A DNA stretch of 64,000 bases from contig JAJUBI010000009.1 of assembly GCA_022419385.1 (NCBI GenBank), forward strand, positions 496,001-560,000, given 5' to 3'. This document shows, one piece after another, positions 1 to 11,900 of this stretch. Both the position numbers and the translations under genes were made by a program. A model generated the notes under the pieces. It had not been told where the DNA came from. It did no database searches and was given only the letters and a program-made list of their open reading frames with translations. The stretch comes from Paraconiothyrium sp. Pb-2020. Taxonomy: Eukaryota > Ascomycota > Dothideomycetes > Pleosporales > Didymosphaeriaceae. How positions within the stretch are numbered: the stretch's first letter is position 1; each line of letters opens with the position of its first letter.

Positions 1-529
1 TTAGCCATGGCCTGTGAAAGGAACAAGAAGTGTCATGAATGAATCTTGAGCAAGACTATTCTCGTCTGACACAGATCAGAGAAGGCAGATTGGAATGAGG
101 TACAGCGTATAAACCTTCTCTAGTGGCATCACTCATGGATACAGCTACACCTAATGCAGGCCATGTGATGATTTCCCAACTCCTAACCCAATTCTGATCA
201 TTAAAGCCTATGAGCGGTATGCAAGAGCAGTTGCACAACAATCGGGGCTGGGTTCCACAGAATGCTGCACTCTAGACGATTGTAGGTAAGTTCACTCACG
301 ACTGGTGTCCGTGCAATGTGAACAACCGTGTAAGCAGTGTCTATAGGCTACGAAACCATGTCTGTGAGTAGCCCTCCTCAAGAACTTATCTCGCGACTTG
401 CAAGGCGAGTAGCGAATGCGCATTACCGCATCACAGCTGAACTCCACGTACGGGTCTCATTCGCCGACAGATGGCCGCCTGAGGACGCCTTGAAATCCAC
501 TATTGAGCAGATCTCATCAGCTAGAAGAA

Positions 530-537
530 TATAAATA
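530..537 (+). promoter_or_regulatory. TATA-like element of the small secreted protein gene
   Basis: A TATAAATA octamer lies 89-96 bases upstream of the ATG at 626, followed by a pyrimidine-rich stretch with TCTTTTCC and CTTCACTACAACC before the start codon, as in many fungal core promoters. The assignment is inferred from position only. Confidence 0.45.
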
Positions 538-625
538 TGGAGGTGAGATTCCACTTCAGGTTCTCATCAACAAGACATCCATCTCTTTTCCAGCTCTTCG
601 AAACATCTTCACTACAACCTTCAAC

Positions 626-881
626 ATGCGCGCCTTTCTCATCATCTCCACGCTCGCTGCTCTGGCCCTCGCGGTCCCAAACCCGGCCCCCGAGGCCAAC
701 GCTGATGATCTCCTCGCCCATGACCTCATGGTCCGGGCTTGCGATGGAAACGGCGGGAGACATTGCCCGGCGGGTGAACACTGGGTACGCCCACTCTGCT
801 ATTATCTTTGGGATAACTCTGACACAATCCACACAGTGCCCGAGAGAAGATCGTTGCAGGACTTGCGGTATTCCCTGCTAG
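626..881 (+). CDS. small secreted cysteine-rich protein (67 aa)
   Basis: This is a two-exon gene. Exon 1 runs from the ATG at 626 to 784 and exon 2 from 837 to 881. The 52-nt intron has donor GTACGC, a CTGAC branch-like site and acceptor ACACAG, and it keeps phase 0. The product is 67 residues with a hydrophobic signal peptide (MRAFLIISTLAALALA, cleavage near residues 16-19), a short acidic pro-like stretch, then a mature part with six cysteines concentrated in the last 29 residues. Small size, secretion signal and even cysteine number fit the general profile of fungal apoplastic effectors or antimicrobial-like secreted peptides, but no named family is recognised. A TATAAATA box lies upstream. 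Without splicing, exon 1 reads into a long implausible tail, so the spliced form is preferred. Confidence 0.62.
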
Positions 882-3362
882 TAGTGTCAATGCACCCACA
901 GCCGGATGGAATTGGATGGTGTCTGGGATGTAATGTGAGGACGCTCACTGCTTCCTGGATCGCCATATACCTGTATACGTCTTCAGATTCTGACTTTGCT
1001 GCCTTTTTGGGCAGATCCACTCTTTTATACTTCAAATCACATTTTCAGGCGCCAACGACACTTTTACTTCTCATGCGTGACGCTCCTGCATTTTTGTCGC
1101 CTGCCATTCTTGTTGATTGGCGCATACATCTCTTATGACAATGATAGTTGATAGTGTGACCTGCAGCGAACCGATGTCTGCGAGCCCAATCTTACATCGT
1201 AGAGCAATTCATTGCGTCGTGAGGTTTTCATTAAACGTCAACAGTCTGTCGTGAGAATGGTCAATTCCGATAGCTGGAGACCATGAGCGCTGACGGCCAT
1301 TTGATTATACAGTCGTTGCGCGTTTCTATTCCTTCCCCGGGTAACAGCACCAGACAAGCCGATGATGTGCTATATATATTGTTGTGTTTTGGCTGCTGAG
1401 TACCTTTGATTTAGATACTTGGAAGACTACATTGGATGCAGTAAGATTTTGTGCCGTCCAGTATGCTGGCATTGTTTACGTGCCCCGGATGATGTAGGGA
1501 GATCAATCCAATATTCTCTAAGTCAAGATGTCCTAAGGCTCCTTATTTTCCCTACCCCACTCAGTATATCCTTGCTGCTTGTTTGGAAAGAGTACGACGG
1601 TCGCATCAAGGCTAGTCCTCTTCGGTCAGAAGTATTGCATCTCGAAATCGTTCTCACCCTATCTGTATTTGTGATGTGAATCGCGCGTACGACTAGGCCC
1701 TGAGAAGCTCCTATTACGTGCCTGGAGCACAGGCCAATCGATATTTTCTATATAACTGAACTTAGGAGCTTATCTCCCTTGTTCAGTGATAATACATTAG
1801 ATCACCCTGAGTTGCCTGCTAAGCTCCCTCCAACAGTATTGATTTACATTGTGTGTGAAAAGTCTCATAATAGATTTCAAACCCTCCACCAGACATGGAC
1901 CAAGTTAATTCAGCAAGAGCTCCGGAACGTCCTGCATCATGCGAGATTTTGAGACTTTCATAGATCGCCCTGTTGAAAAAGAATAGTGGATGGTTGCCAA
2001 ACAATAAGTGCTCACTCAAGTAGAATAAGGGAAGCGCCATGATACTTAGGCGTGAGTGGATATGGGATTTATACGAACTCAAGACATTAATATGCACATC
2101 TTTTTGTTAATGGGGTCATAGCGACTACCTTCGCAACGTTAGTCTGACTCTTTTCCGGCCTCAGAAAGTAAGATGTGCACTGCATACGGCAGATGTATAT
2201 TGAAAGGGCACAAGCCGACTCCGCTTTACGAGTGCCGCTGGCCGCTAAGGACCGCAGATAGCGGGCATGTGATCGGAATAGACATCCACGATGCACTATT
2301 CCTAGGTAATGTGTCTTCTGAATGATACTCTTACTGATTTTTCATTCAACAGCTGCGCACACAGAGTTCCGCATGCTTGGATGGTCTACCATAGACAGAT
2401 GTATCTAGTCAATGTATAGGCAGGGCTCTAGCTCCCGGTATCTAGTAATGGCACCCTGCAACCTTGTTGCCTATACGGGGTGCACATTACTGGTCTAATA
2501 CGAGGTCACAGCAACTACCTTTGATGTGCTGGGATAGCCTTGGTTGGATTTCCACCGTACGGCATGCCTATAGTAGGAAATCGGATGGAGGAATTACACA
2601 AGCGGCGTTCGCGAGCCGCATGGCCACTAAAGCTCGCAAAGAATGAGCACGAGATGAGAAAAAGCAACGATAGAGTAAGATGCACGGGCCGTAGATCTTT
2701 CGAGAAATACCTGTACCAATTCCTCAGCCAGCAATTCCATAGCTCAGTTGTAAAATGGCTTGAGGCACATAGATTAAAAGAAATATGGACATAAGTTTTA
2801 GAAGTAGCTCTCTGACACAACATCCGATGGTGCTCTTTTGTAGCTTGATTATCTGTGCTTATGAGGTGCCTCAACTAAAGAGATCCACTGGGATTGTCTT
2901 ATAGAAGATTGGCTAATTAATGGTATTCATTTCAAAGCGTATAATCATGACAGCGACACGTGGTCGTCAAGTCTTGGACTTGAGTAATATGCCTAGGGAC
3001 TCAGTCATATATCTGGTGACTTATCCAATAACACTCTCAATCAGCTAGAACTCCCAGTCTGACACCATATCCGCCAAATATCTATATGGGTGTATGAGAA
3101 AATGCGAACGTGGGGATATCTATCCCTAGCTCTCAGCAGGATTCATTGCAATGGGACCAATCATTTGGAACAATTGGTGCGATGAACATAGCTACCAGGT
3201 CTAACATAGATAGCCTACTCAAGCTAAGACCTCCATTGAGGTGTCCATCTTCTTGATAAGGTTCAGGATTAGTGAACTATATGCATTTAGCGAGTGACGA
3301 GAACGTCAGCAGGCCCAACGTACGGTGCAGGCCCTCGAGCAACCAATACAACTTGGAGTCTT
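882..3362. other. 2.5-kb stretch with no recognisable gene
   Basis: Only short overlapping open frames occur here on both strands. None has family resemblance, a convincing splice chain or a promoter signal. No terminal repeats or transposase-like reading frames were seen. It may be degraded accessory DNA. Confidence 0.5.
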
Positions 3363-4004
3363 CTAGGATCGCGAACCGTAATCGTAATACCCGTCAGAAT
3401 ATGGCCCTCCTTGGTTGGGGTTGTGTCCGCCCTGGTTTGGGTATTGGGGCGCTGTCGGTATTATGCGTCCATATCGATCCCGTGGCGGATCTGGTTGCGC
3501 CGGCGCTGTAGGTATTATCCGTCCATACTGATCTACCTGTGGCTCTGAATGTGTTGGTGCGGTTGGTATTATGCGTCCGTATTGATCCGTTGGCTGATCT
3601 GAACGAGGCTGAGAAGTGGAAGGCACCGGACTGCCAACAGCGGTTCTACCAGATCCAACTGGTCTGACACCATATGGTTGTCCTCCTTGTGGTAACGTCG
3701 CAGGTGTACGTGATGATTGTGGGGGGCTCGAGGGATAGGCGGGCGCATTCGAGGATGGGCGCTGCTGCTGAGGCTCTGGTGGTATAGTCGCTCTATCAAA
3801 GCTTGTCAGTATGTGTGAGATACGACAGTGCCTTCGGTTTGGCTGACCTTCCCCAGACATATCTTGCTACATTACCATCTGCCTGTGGTCAGCGCTGACG
3901 ACATAGATCAATGCGGCCCCCATACCTGGTCCATATACTGCCTTGTAGTAGTCACCATGCTCCTGGCTCCATATCCAGGCACTGTCTGGCCTGCTGGAAC
4001 TCAT
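3363..4004 (-). CDS. WW-like N-terminal module with C-terminal tyrosine/proline repeats
   Basis: Three exons are read on the minus strand: 4004-3926, 3878-3848 and 3792-3363. Donors are GTATGG and GTCAGC; branch-like sites are GCTGAC and ACTGAC. The product is 179 aa. Residues 1-37 form a W-I-W-S ... D-Y-Y-K ... A-R-Y-V-W-G-R module that resembles a WW domain in spacing (inference). The rest is low-complexity P/Q/S-rich, with three copies of D-Q/R-Y-G-R-I-I-P-T-A-P spaced about 20 residues apart, then a G/N/P/Y-rich tail. The same module with identical intron phases heads the DUF6590 gene at 6.8 kb. No signal peptide or membrane segment is seen. Function is unknown; a scaffold or adaptor is possible. 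Confidence 0.65.
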
Positions 4005-5186
4005 CGTAGGAGTCAGAGTTACCAAGCCTTTGACCTCGAAAGATCGAAACGATAAGTTCGTGGCCTGGAAACTCGAGACCACATCAGCCTTGCTGGTTAG
4101 GAAGGCCAGAATGCGGAGTAGGAGGAGACAAGGCGCCGCCAAACAGCGAAGTCAGCAGCAGGCGGACGTATGGAGCGCGACCTGCATGGGTTATTGAAAT
4201 CACATGACTGGAGCCCCAACAAGCGCTTTGATGCCTGACATGTCCCAGACTACTGCAGATTGACGTACATGCTGCACCATGCAAGATAATCCCCATTTTC
4301 ATCTGTGTCGCCAGGCATCAGCAGTAAAGTGAGCTGGCTCAGCTCCTCACATCGGGCAAAAACAAATACAAGTGGACGTATACGCAGCGTTGAGGGCGAC
4401 GAGGCCGTCGTTATTCTTCAAAAAGCACAAAGCGCCAGGGTCCCTCGTCAAGACGTTTTCGCGAGAGACACAGGTCATGAGCCTCTACTGTCGGCGCGCT
4501 GTCCATGTACGCTCTCATATTGGGCGCCATGCTCGTATATAACCGGCCAATAGCAGGGAATCGCCACCCTCCTTTCTTTATGGGGCCCCGTCGAAACGAA
4601 AGGTGGGGTGGACGATGTTCTCCAGCCTTGGGCATGCAGTTGCCGATGGGTTGTTAGTTTGGATCTCCGAGATCAATATGTCAAAACTATCGATGCAGGA
4701 ATTGCAAGCAAGCGCAAGGAACTCGGCGCAAGTCGTTATCACAAACAACTTAGTGGCTTTGATGCGTATGGCGTAAACCTTGATGGTCTGATTACGACTT
4801 CTTCAATACTACGTGCTATTCAGCGAATTATTGGGCTACGTTTCGGTGAAATGTAGCGAACAATTTGTGAGTATCTGAATTAAATACATTCATGTTGATC
4901 ATCGGCTCCACAACAACGCAAGGCTTCGTCTACGAGAATGTATACAGAGTGCTGGTGGTCAGCGCTCTGATGTCCTTTCTGTAGAAAAGTGCTCTTGAAG
5001 TAATGGGTCTCAAAGGTTGTACAACGAAGTGAGGCATGCAAAAAGAAAAGGATTACGTGATGGTCGCGGTCGCTTTCAATCTCGGATATTGAGGGGAATG
5101 TGGGTGATGAGGTAAATGGGGGCGCTCCCGTCAGTGAAAAGACCAGGCTGTGGAGCATAAAAGGCCGATGCAGAACTGCGGTTCAG
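4005..5186. other. intergenic stretch, no gene recognised
   Basis: The part next to 4004 is expected to hold the promoter of the minus-strand repeat protein. The remaining short open frames on both strands show no family resemblance and no splice chain that extends them. Confidence 0.45.
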
Positions 5187-6176
5187 TCAAACGGTACCCA
5201 AGCCCTGCAGCAGCTCGGTAAGAAAATTCAGTAGTAAAATTCTCTTTGGTCCAATGCGCTTGCTGTCGTGATTTGTCCAGGTCATACCGCGATGCTGGCT
5301 GGAAGCCGTGTCACTGTCTGGAGGGGTTGTGATTGGGGGCAGAGGCGGTGCTCTCGAGATTGTGATGGAGAACAGAGACCCACCCGCAAGCCGTTGGTGT
5401 CTTAATGGAGAACGCAATCTAGCTGGTGAACCTTTCCCGAATTCGAGCGGATCTTCATCCGGAGGCGTCGTGATCGGAGGTAATGGCGGTGTACTCTGCA
5501 CAGAACCTGAAAGGCCTCGTAAAATAGCCGTCGCCGGAGGAGTCCAAGGCCATGAGATACTATGGATTGCAAGCAGAAGGTTCTTGCGCGCTTTCCCCAG
5601 GCTTAGTATGCCAGATCTGGCTGCTGTTGGCAGATAGAGGTCGGCTGTGGTCTGCACAGCACGTAGCGTGTCTTGAGTGAATTTTTTTACTGTAGTACAA
5701 ACAGTACGTAGGCTTTCAGATGGAGATGTCGTTCGGTGCACTGCCGTGGCAGCCGTGCACTGATGAGATTCTCCAACTGAAAGCAGGAACACTGAGCGGT
5801 ATGAGTGGAGGGCGATGGCCTCGCGCGACAGCAGAGGTAACGCGAAGTTGGCAGTATCTGAGACGTGCCTCTGGCGTATGCCAAATACTGATGACAGGAA
5901 CTCGCACAATGTCAAGACTGACTTGATAGGCGACACGACCAGGCCTTTTGGCCAGTCGCAGTGAAGTGTGACGGACGAGTGCACCCGCAGAAGAGGCAAC
6001 GAAGGTAGAGATCTTGTTGGCACCCTGGTTCTACCGTCCGGTAGGATGCTATTGATGAGGCGTGTGGTTGTTTCTGCTTCTAGTAACGGAACGGCGTGAT
6101 CTTCGGTGCCGTTTAGGTCGCATGCCTGAGTGAGGCGGTCGTGCAGGCCGACGGGGAGCTGGGGTAACGATGTCAA
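5187..6176 (-). CDS. long open frame lacking an ATG, with PPLPPITTPPD repeats (doubtful gene)
   Basis: The frame is open for about 330 codons on the minus strand, but its first codon is TTG and no in-frame ATG occurs near the beginning; the frame upstream ends in TGA. A gene here would need an unseen 5' exon. The translation carries two copies of a P-P-L-P-P-I-T-T-P-P-D motif about 45 residues apart, with no domain, signal peptide or membrane segment that I recognise. An uninterrupted frame of this length argues against pure chance, yet the missing start and odd composition argue against an intact gene. It could be a decayed gene or a noncoding stretch. Confidence 0.28.
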   Translation of the reverse strand: MTSLPQLPVGLHDRLTQACDLNGTEDHAVPLLEAETTTRLINSILPDGRTRVPTRSLPSLPLLRVHSSVTLHCDWPKGLVVSPIKSVLTLCEFLSSVFGIRQRHVSDTANFALPLLSREAIALHSYRSVFLLSVGESHQCTAATAVHRTTSPSESLRTVCTTVKKFTQDTLRAVQTTADLYLPTAARSGILSLGKARKNLLLAIHSISWPWTPPATAILRGLSGSVQSTPPLPPITTPPDEDPLEFGKGSPARLRSPLRHQRLAGGSLFSITISRAPPLPPITTPPDSDTASSQHRGMTWTNHDSKRIGPKRILLLNFLTELLQGLGTV

Positions 6177-6805
6177 CGATGCTGGCCACTCTAAAGCATA
6201 TATAGTCTTACTCTCTCATGTTCGACCATCTCCCATTTCTCAGACATAGCTGTCGTTGTCGTGGACGTGGTGTGAGGACAGTGGAATTCCAGATGCATTC
6301 CGCCACGTACAGAGCTTACGTTATCTGCGCCTCCAATATTTCATTCCTTGTTGGCCCGGACGAGAGACTTCGGTGTATCACGGGGTCCCGAACATTGTGG
6401 AATGAGGTTGGATGATGATTGGGCGGATAAGCCGATCGAACATGCAACATGCACAGGGGCGCACACGGCATGTCACGCTAAGACCGGAAGACGAACCCCT
6501 CCGCTTAGTGTGTTCGTCTCGACCTCGTGAACTGCTCCTTGTCCAAGCGTAGGCTTGGCCCCAACCTCAGCCTTCTTTTGCAGGCGGCTCTCCCTAGTGC
6601 GATACTCGTGGTAACTTCACTTCGCTTCATTATTGTTGATTAGCGCCCTGAAAAAGTCGTCAGCAGAAGCTTGCCTTGGCCGACACAACCCTAGGCGCCT
6701 TCATGTGGGCCTGGCTTATACGCGAAGCACTACTCAACGTGAATATATCCGTAGCCTACAGGACAGCAAGCGCTACGTAGACCGCTTCCCATGCCATAAG
6801 ACGCG
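6177..6805. other. intergenic stretch upstream of the DUF6590 gene
   Basis: No gene is seen. It should contain the promoter of the plus-strand DUF6590 gene. A TATATA motif near 6200 could serve the doubtful minus-strand frame. Confidence 0.4.
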
Positions 6806-8171
6806 ATGGTGGGAGATCAAGACTGGCAATGGTCTGAGCAATTTCAGGACTATTACAAGTGGAAACAGAGAGACGTTCCCGGTATGCCCTTGACCCATTA
6901 GCTGACATTTCTCCTGTTTCTAAGAACTGCAGGAAAGGCGCGTTACGATCTGATATGGGGACGGTAAGTGGGTGCATCTTGGTAGTAGAACCGACATTTG
7001 CTAAACGTCACCAGGAGCCTAATAAGCCGTGATGAACCAAGATCTACTTCCACGATCGCGTCCCCAACCCCTTCTGCACCGAACCAGAACGAAAACCTTG
7101 TCGACGCGCCAATAATATCTGGGATAGATGATCGTATACTTCCCTACCAATTGTCGACCTACAATTTTCCGAACATAACGGAGGTCCAGGAACAGTATGA
7201 AGCTCCGCAAACTATTCGGCTTGACCCAACGTCCCGACTGAGTAATTCGTCGCCTTCACTTTTGTATCAGCGCTTAGATCAACGTCCTATGGGGTCTGAG
7301 GATGCATCAGTCACTACGGGACCTGGGGCAAACACGCCTACCACAAGTGTAGGCACGTCGAGTAGGCACGTCTGCATGCATCTGGAAATGCCGGCTTACA
7401 GGACCAGGACACTCATTCCCTGCACCAGGGAGTGAGCATGGCACAAGTCGATATGACGATGATACTGTTCGTACAGCGTCCCCTCTTGACCCCCAGGTGA
7501 TCTCGCGGATCAACACACTCAATATATCAGACATTGGTAAAGCCTTGGGTTGCACTGATCTATTGTACTTTAGCTGATTAGCCACAGGTTTTGAGACTAT
7601 ACGTAACCCGAGAGGGTACTTCAAGAAAGGCAGAGTGTTTAAAATCAATTGGTCTGAGCCGAGGGGCGAACTGACTTCCAACGTCACACTTCCCGCCCTA
7701 TCGAGTCGAGCCGATACCCCATTGCAACCGGCAATGCCACAAACGAACGGCGCATATGACACCACCGTGTTAGACGGCTTGATTAGCACTACGTCTCTTC
7801 ATGTCAAAACTCGAATATTTGTAGTTATTCGACAGAGGGCACTGCATTGTCTATGCTTACCGGTGTATACATATTCACTACAGGGCACATCGAAGACCGG
7901 CGTCAAGCCAGAGGACCATGCACCTCTCATCAGGGAAAATACGGAACTCGAATTGCATCCAGATGAGCATGCAGGCAAACTGAGGAAGCCTATTTACCTA
8001 ATCTTGGAAGACACAAGTTTGCAATGGAGTCCGCTTTCCCGAATTAATCTGTCAAAGGTTCAGAGCGTGGAATATAACCTCAAAGTTAAGACCGTGGGAA
8101 GGGTATCGCCTGACTGCTTGGCAGACCTGGAAACTCTTTTCCGGGATTCTATTGGATTGGGCGAAGAGTGA
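6806..8171 (+). CDS. DUF6590-domain protein with N-terminal W..YY..WGR module
   Basis: Five exons are read: 6806-6881, 6933-6963, 7015-7346, 7402-7536 and 7588-8171, which sum to 385 codons plus stop. Donors are GTATGC, GTAAGT, GTGTAG and GTAAAG; the third is weak, but it is the one that joins the frames. Residues 1-36 hold the module D-W-Q-W-S-E-Q-F-Q-D-Y-Y-K ... A-R-Y-D-L-I-W-G-R. Residues 37 to about 190 are low-complexity S/T/P-rich. From residue ~195 the C-terminal DUF6590 domain follows: RGYFKKGRVF, then F-V-V-I-R ... H-C-L-C-L-P-V-Y-T-Y, the Q-G-T-S-K-T-G-V-K-P-E-D-H-A-P block and S-R-I-N-L-S-K-V. DUF6590 is widespread in Dothideomycetes and its function is unknown. The gene sits beside an NB-ARC/TPR receptor gene on the same strand. 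Confidence 0.82.
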
Positions 8172-8954
8172 AGCATGCTCCACACATGGTGTGGCGTCTG
8201 TGTTCTGGTAAGGGAGAGGTGCTTCCTTCGGTGCGCATGGGCAGACCCTGATAAGCCTTCTCTTGGGTTATCCCCTCGAAGACGCGAGGATTCAACGATG
8301 AAGTCTATTGAACTTGGAGTTTTCACTTTAGAAATACGTTGACTTTGTTTCGTGGAACAAGAAAGGATATATCTCCCTCTGTCTACCCTGTCACGTGGAA
8401 TTTAACATTGAGTGGCCGGGAAAGCAGACTAACTATGAGGTCATGCTTTGAACTTTCTTTTGGTATCAGCGAAGGAGGGGTTTACCGCATCTCCAGAGAA
8501 GAAGTTCAAACTCTAATCGAAGTCACATTCACCTTCTGAGCATGGCAAAAATTATCGAACCCAGATCCCAAGACACGCCCAGCGAGCCTTTGGTTTGTGT
8601 AGAAAAACATATGCCTTTTGGTAGCCAAAAGCAGGTGTGACGTTCGTCAAAGGCAGGCTATCAAATGAATCCACTGCGTGCGCAGGCATGTCCTACACGA
8701 CCTGTAGCCACATCGCGTGCTGTTCAAGCCATGTTGCGAGGTCTGCTTCTTCCCTGCCTACTTGCATATGCACTCGTTGTTGGCGCGAGGCTATTGGTGG
8801 CTCGTGCATGTGAAAGGCATCGGTCAGCCTCAAGGGCGTTGCATCTTTGCTCATACACCTGATGAAAATCAGCCTAGCTCACCGGTCGGACTTAATATAA
8901 TCAACACAGATTCGCCGACTCCGTTCCATCCGTGGATAGAACAACCCACCAGAT
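8172..8954. other. intergenic stretch before the NB-ARC/TPR gene
   Basis: Short unrelated open frames only. The last few hundred bases presumably hold the promoter of the receptor-like gene. No clear TATA box was found. Confidence 0.45.
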
Positions 8955-11900
8955 ATGGCTGAAGCTCTAGTTGTGATCGGTGCTGTCGCGGCCTTCGCGC
9001 AGCTTACAAAATATGGGGCAGGGCTGGCCAGGATTGTACTGGATTGCCCGTCGGATCTTCGAGGAATTCCTAGTACCGTGAAGGATCTTATCGAACACCT
9101 GGACTGGCATCGCACCCTTGTGCAATCATTGGCTCTGAAGGACACCAATGGTGCAACGACACCCTGTGTGCAGCGTCTTATCAGCAGAAGTCATCGCATA
9201 GCTTCATCTCTACAGGAGCTGCTTACGCCTTTGCTTCCCAGTGAAGGTGAGCCAAAAACTAGGAGACTACACAGGGTTTTTTCATACCAGAGGAGGATTA
9301 GAAAAATTACCAAATATCGGACTGAGTTAGAGAGCTGCGAACGACGTCTTATTCTGCATTTTTCGGCGTAAGGCAATACCTTCAATGGATCGAATAAGTT
9401 TCTGACTGACCACACATAGACTGACTTACCAGAACACCCATCACGATGCTGTACAGGCAGTAAGTGAAGAAGTGAGGCGGCCGTCACCTGTCTTTCTAAT
9501 TGGTGATGATCTTTAGATATCTCCACCCACAACGCTCCGAGGAACGCCCGTTCCACCCGGAATTTTGGTAAACTTACCACCAAGATCGGCATTTATTGGA
9601 AGAGATTCGTCCTTGGATTTGATATCCCGGACACTTGTCGCTCCGGGCAACCGCGCATGCCTTTTTGGTGTCAGAGGTGCCGGGTCAGTCATCCCAGGCT
9701 CAACGCTTAGACCATAAGCAACCCTTGGATATTATTTGGTTGGTACTAAAACTGCGCAATTAGAAAATCGGCGACAGCCAAAGAGTGCGTGTATCGCCTG
9801 CACCATCTGTACCCGGAGATCTCCGTTATTTGGATCGATACACGCGACCGATTCGCGGTCCAGACGAGTTACGACCGACTTTTCCCTGGAGAAAACTTGG
9901 CAGCCAACGTCATTACACCAATAACGACGATACATGATCTGTTGGTGAAGCTCGACACAGTCTGGGGCGGACGATGGATGTTGATCGTCGACGACATACA
10001 CTCGGGAGCCAATGGAGACCCGGTCTTACGACAGCTTGCGTGCCTGCCAATCAGGAATGGGTCCATACTTTTCACGACACGTAACATGCACACTGCTCTA
10101 CTCTTGGCAGATCACCGCTTCACTTTCCCTCTGGATCCCATGACTCTTGATGAGGCCACCCAACTGCTCAAAACCCACGTGGACGGTAGGAATCTCTCAA
10201 ATGAGGACCTCGATTCAGTGCTTGGGAATCTGGACTACCATCCTTTGGCGATCATACAGGCGGCCGAATCCATGAGAGTCCACAGCCTTTCAGCAGCTCA
10301 ACATGTCGAAGTGCTCAGGCCACAAGAAGATGATGATTGCAATTTCTTTCCGCAAGTGGATTCGAGTTGTCACCGTACATTTAGCCTTTTAGATGCTGAT
10401 CTATTCGCTGCAGTATCAATGAGGAGTCTCTACGACCATAACGACGATGCAGCACAACTGCTAGCCGTAATAGCCTGCCTTGGCAACGCGCGGCTTCCGC
10501 TCGCTTTGTTTGACGATACTTACAGTGCCTCAGAACTTATTACGACTCTCTCATTTCTTAGAGCGTCGTCTTTGGTCGTGATAAACGACATCGATAAAAC
10601 TCTCACTATCCCTGGCTTTGTCAGACTGAGTGTCCGTGCTTCCCTCCGACAGCACCGAATCTATCCCGCCTACGCGCTTCGTGCACTACAACTCGTATCA
10701 CAGACCTTTCCGGAAAACGGAGAGCAGTATTCGATGCCTACAAAATGCGGGCTTTGTTTGCCGCATGCTCTTTTCATCTTGGAGGAATACATGCCACAAT
10801 GGGCGAGTGTCGACCACCATTGCTCTCGTCTGACTACATCTTCGAACAATCGATGCTTGCCTATCGTCCGTTATCAGGATCATCTCATTGACCGAATAGA
10901 CTCTGCCCAAGGCAGCGCCGCAGGGTCGCAGGGATCATCTTCATGGGATATCATATCATCTCTTGCGCTTCGCGTGTCGCATTTTCTCGGCATAATTGGA
11001 CAATACGAGAGTGCATTGAAGTTTGCAGTACATGCTTTAAAATGGGTTTCGAACGCCAATTACCGAAGTCCATCACCATCGGAAACCTTCCTGTGTGAAT
11101 CAAGTATCGCGAATCTAAGCCACTACCTCGGCCGCCCCACGATGTTTGCAAGCCAAGTTGAGCAGCTTTTCTTATCACAGACGGTCCTACTAAAATCGCA
11201 TCGACCACTAACGATAAGAGCCTTGAGAAGCAAAGCCTTGGCGTTACAAGCTCAAGGTCACCATGGACAAGCCGAGGGTTACCATCGAAGAGCAATAGCC
11301 ATTTGTACCTCTATATACGGATATAAAGATACAAAGCTACTGGACGAAAAGCATGGCCTTGCTCTGTCTATTCTCGGACAAGGTCGCGCACAGGAGGCTC
11401 TAGGCACTTTCTATGACATTTACAAAGTCATGGAAGCCACACTCAGCCTGTCGAATCCAAAGACACTCTCGGTGCTTGCGAACATTGGTTGTGCACTTCA
11501 ACACCTCTCTCAATGGACCGAAGCATACAAAGTTATGACACGCGCCTTATCAGGCCGAAAGGCTGTGCTCGGCGAAGACCATCCGCATACGATACAAAGT
11601 CGCGCGAACCTAGCTCAGATATATGTCGCAAGTGGAGACATGGCTGGCGCGGAGAGAATAACAAAGGAAACACTCCAGATACACGTAGCAAAACTAGGTG
11701 AAGATCACCACCTTTCACTGCATATCTTGAACAACCTTGGATACCTATTCCTTGAGCGGGATCGTTATACTGAAGCAGCTGAGGTCTTACATCGTGTCAC
11801 AAGGAAAAGGGAAACGGTATTGGGATCTCAGCATTGCGACACGTTAACTTCGATGTTCTATGCATGTGAGGCGTACTGGAGGATGGGCAGACTTGAGGAA

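Noticed and set aside
2540..2794. Frame beginning G-F-P-P-Y-G-M-P-I-V-G-N, reminiscent of a cytochrome P450 N-terminus
   Set aside because: Only about ten residues resemble the P-P-G-x-P-I-V-G-N motif. Nothing P450-like follows and no haem-binding motif is nearby.
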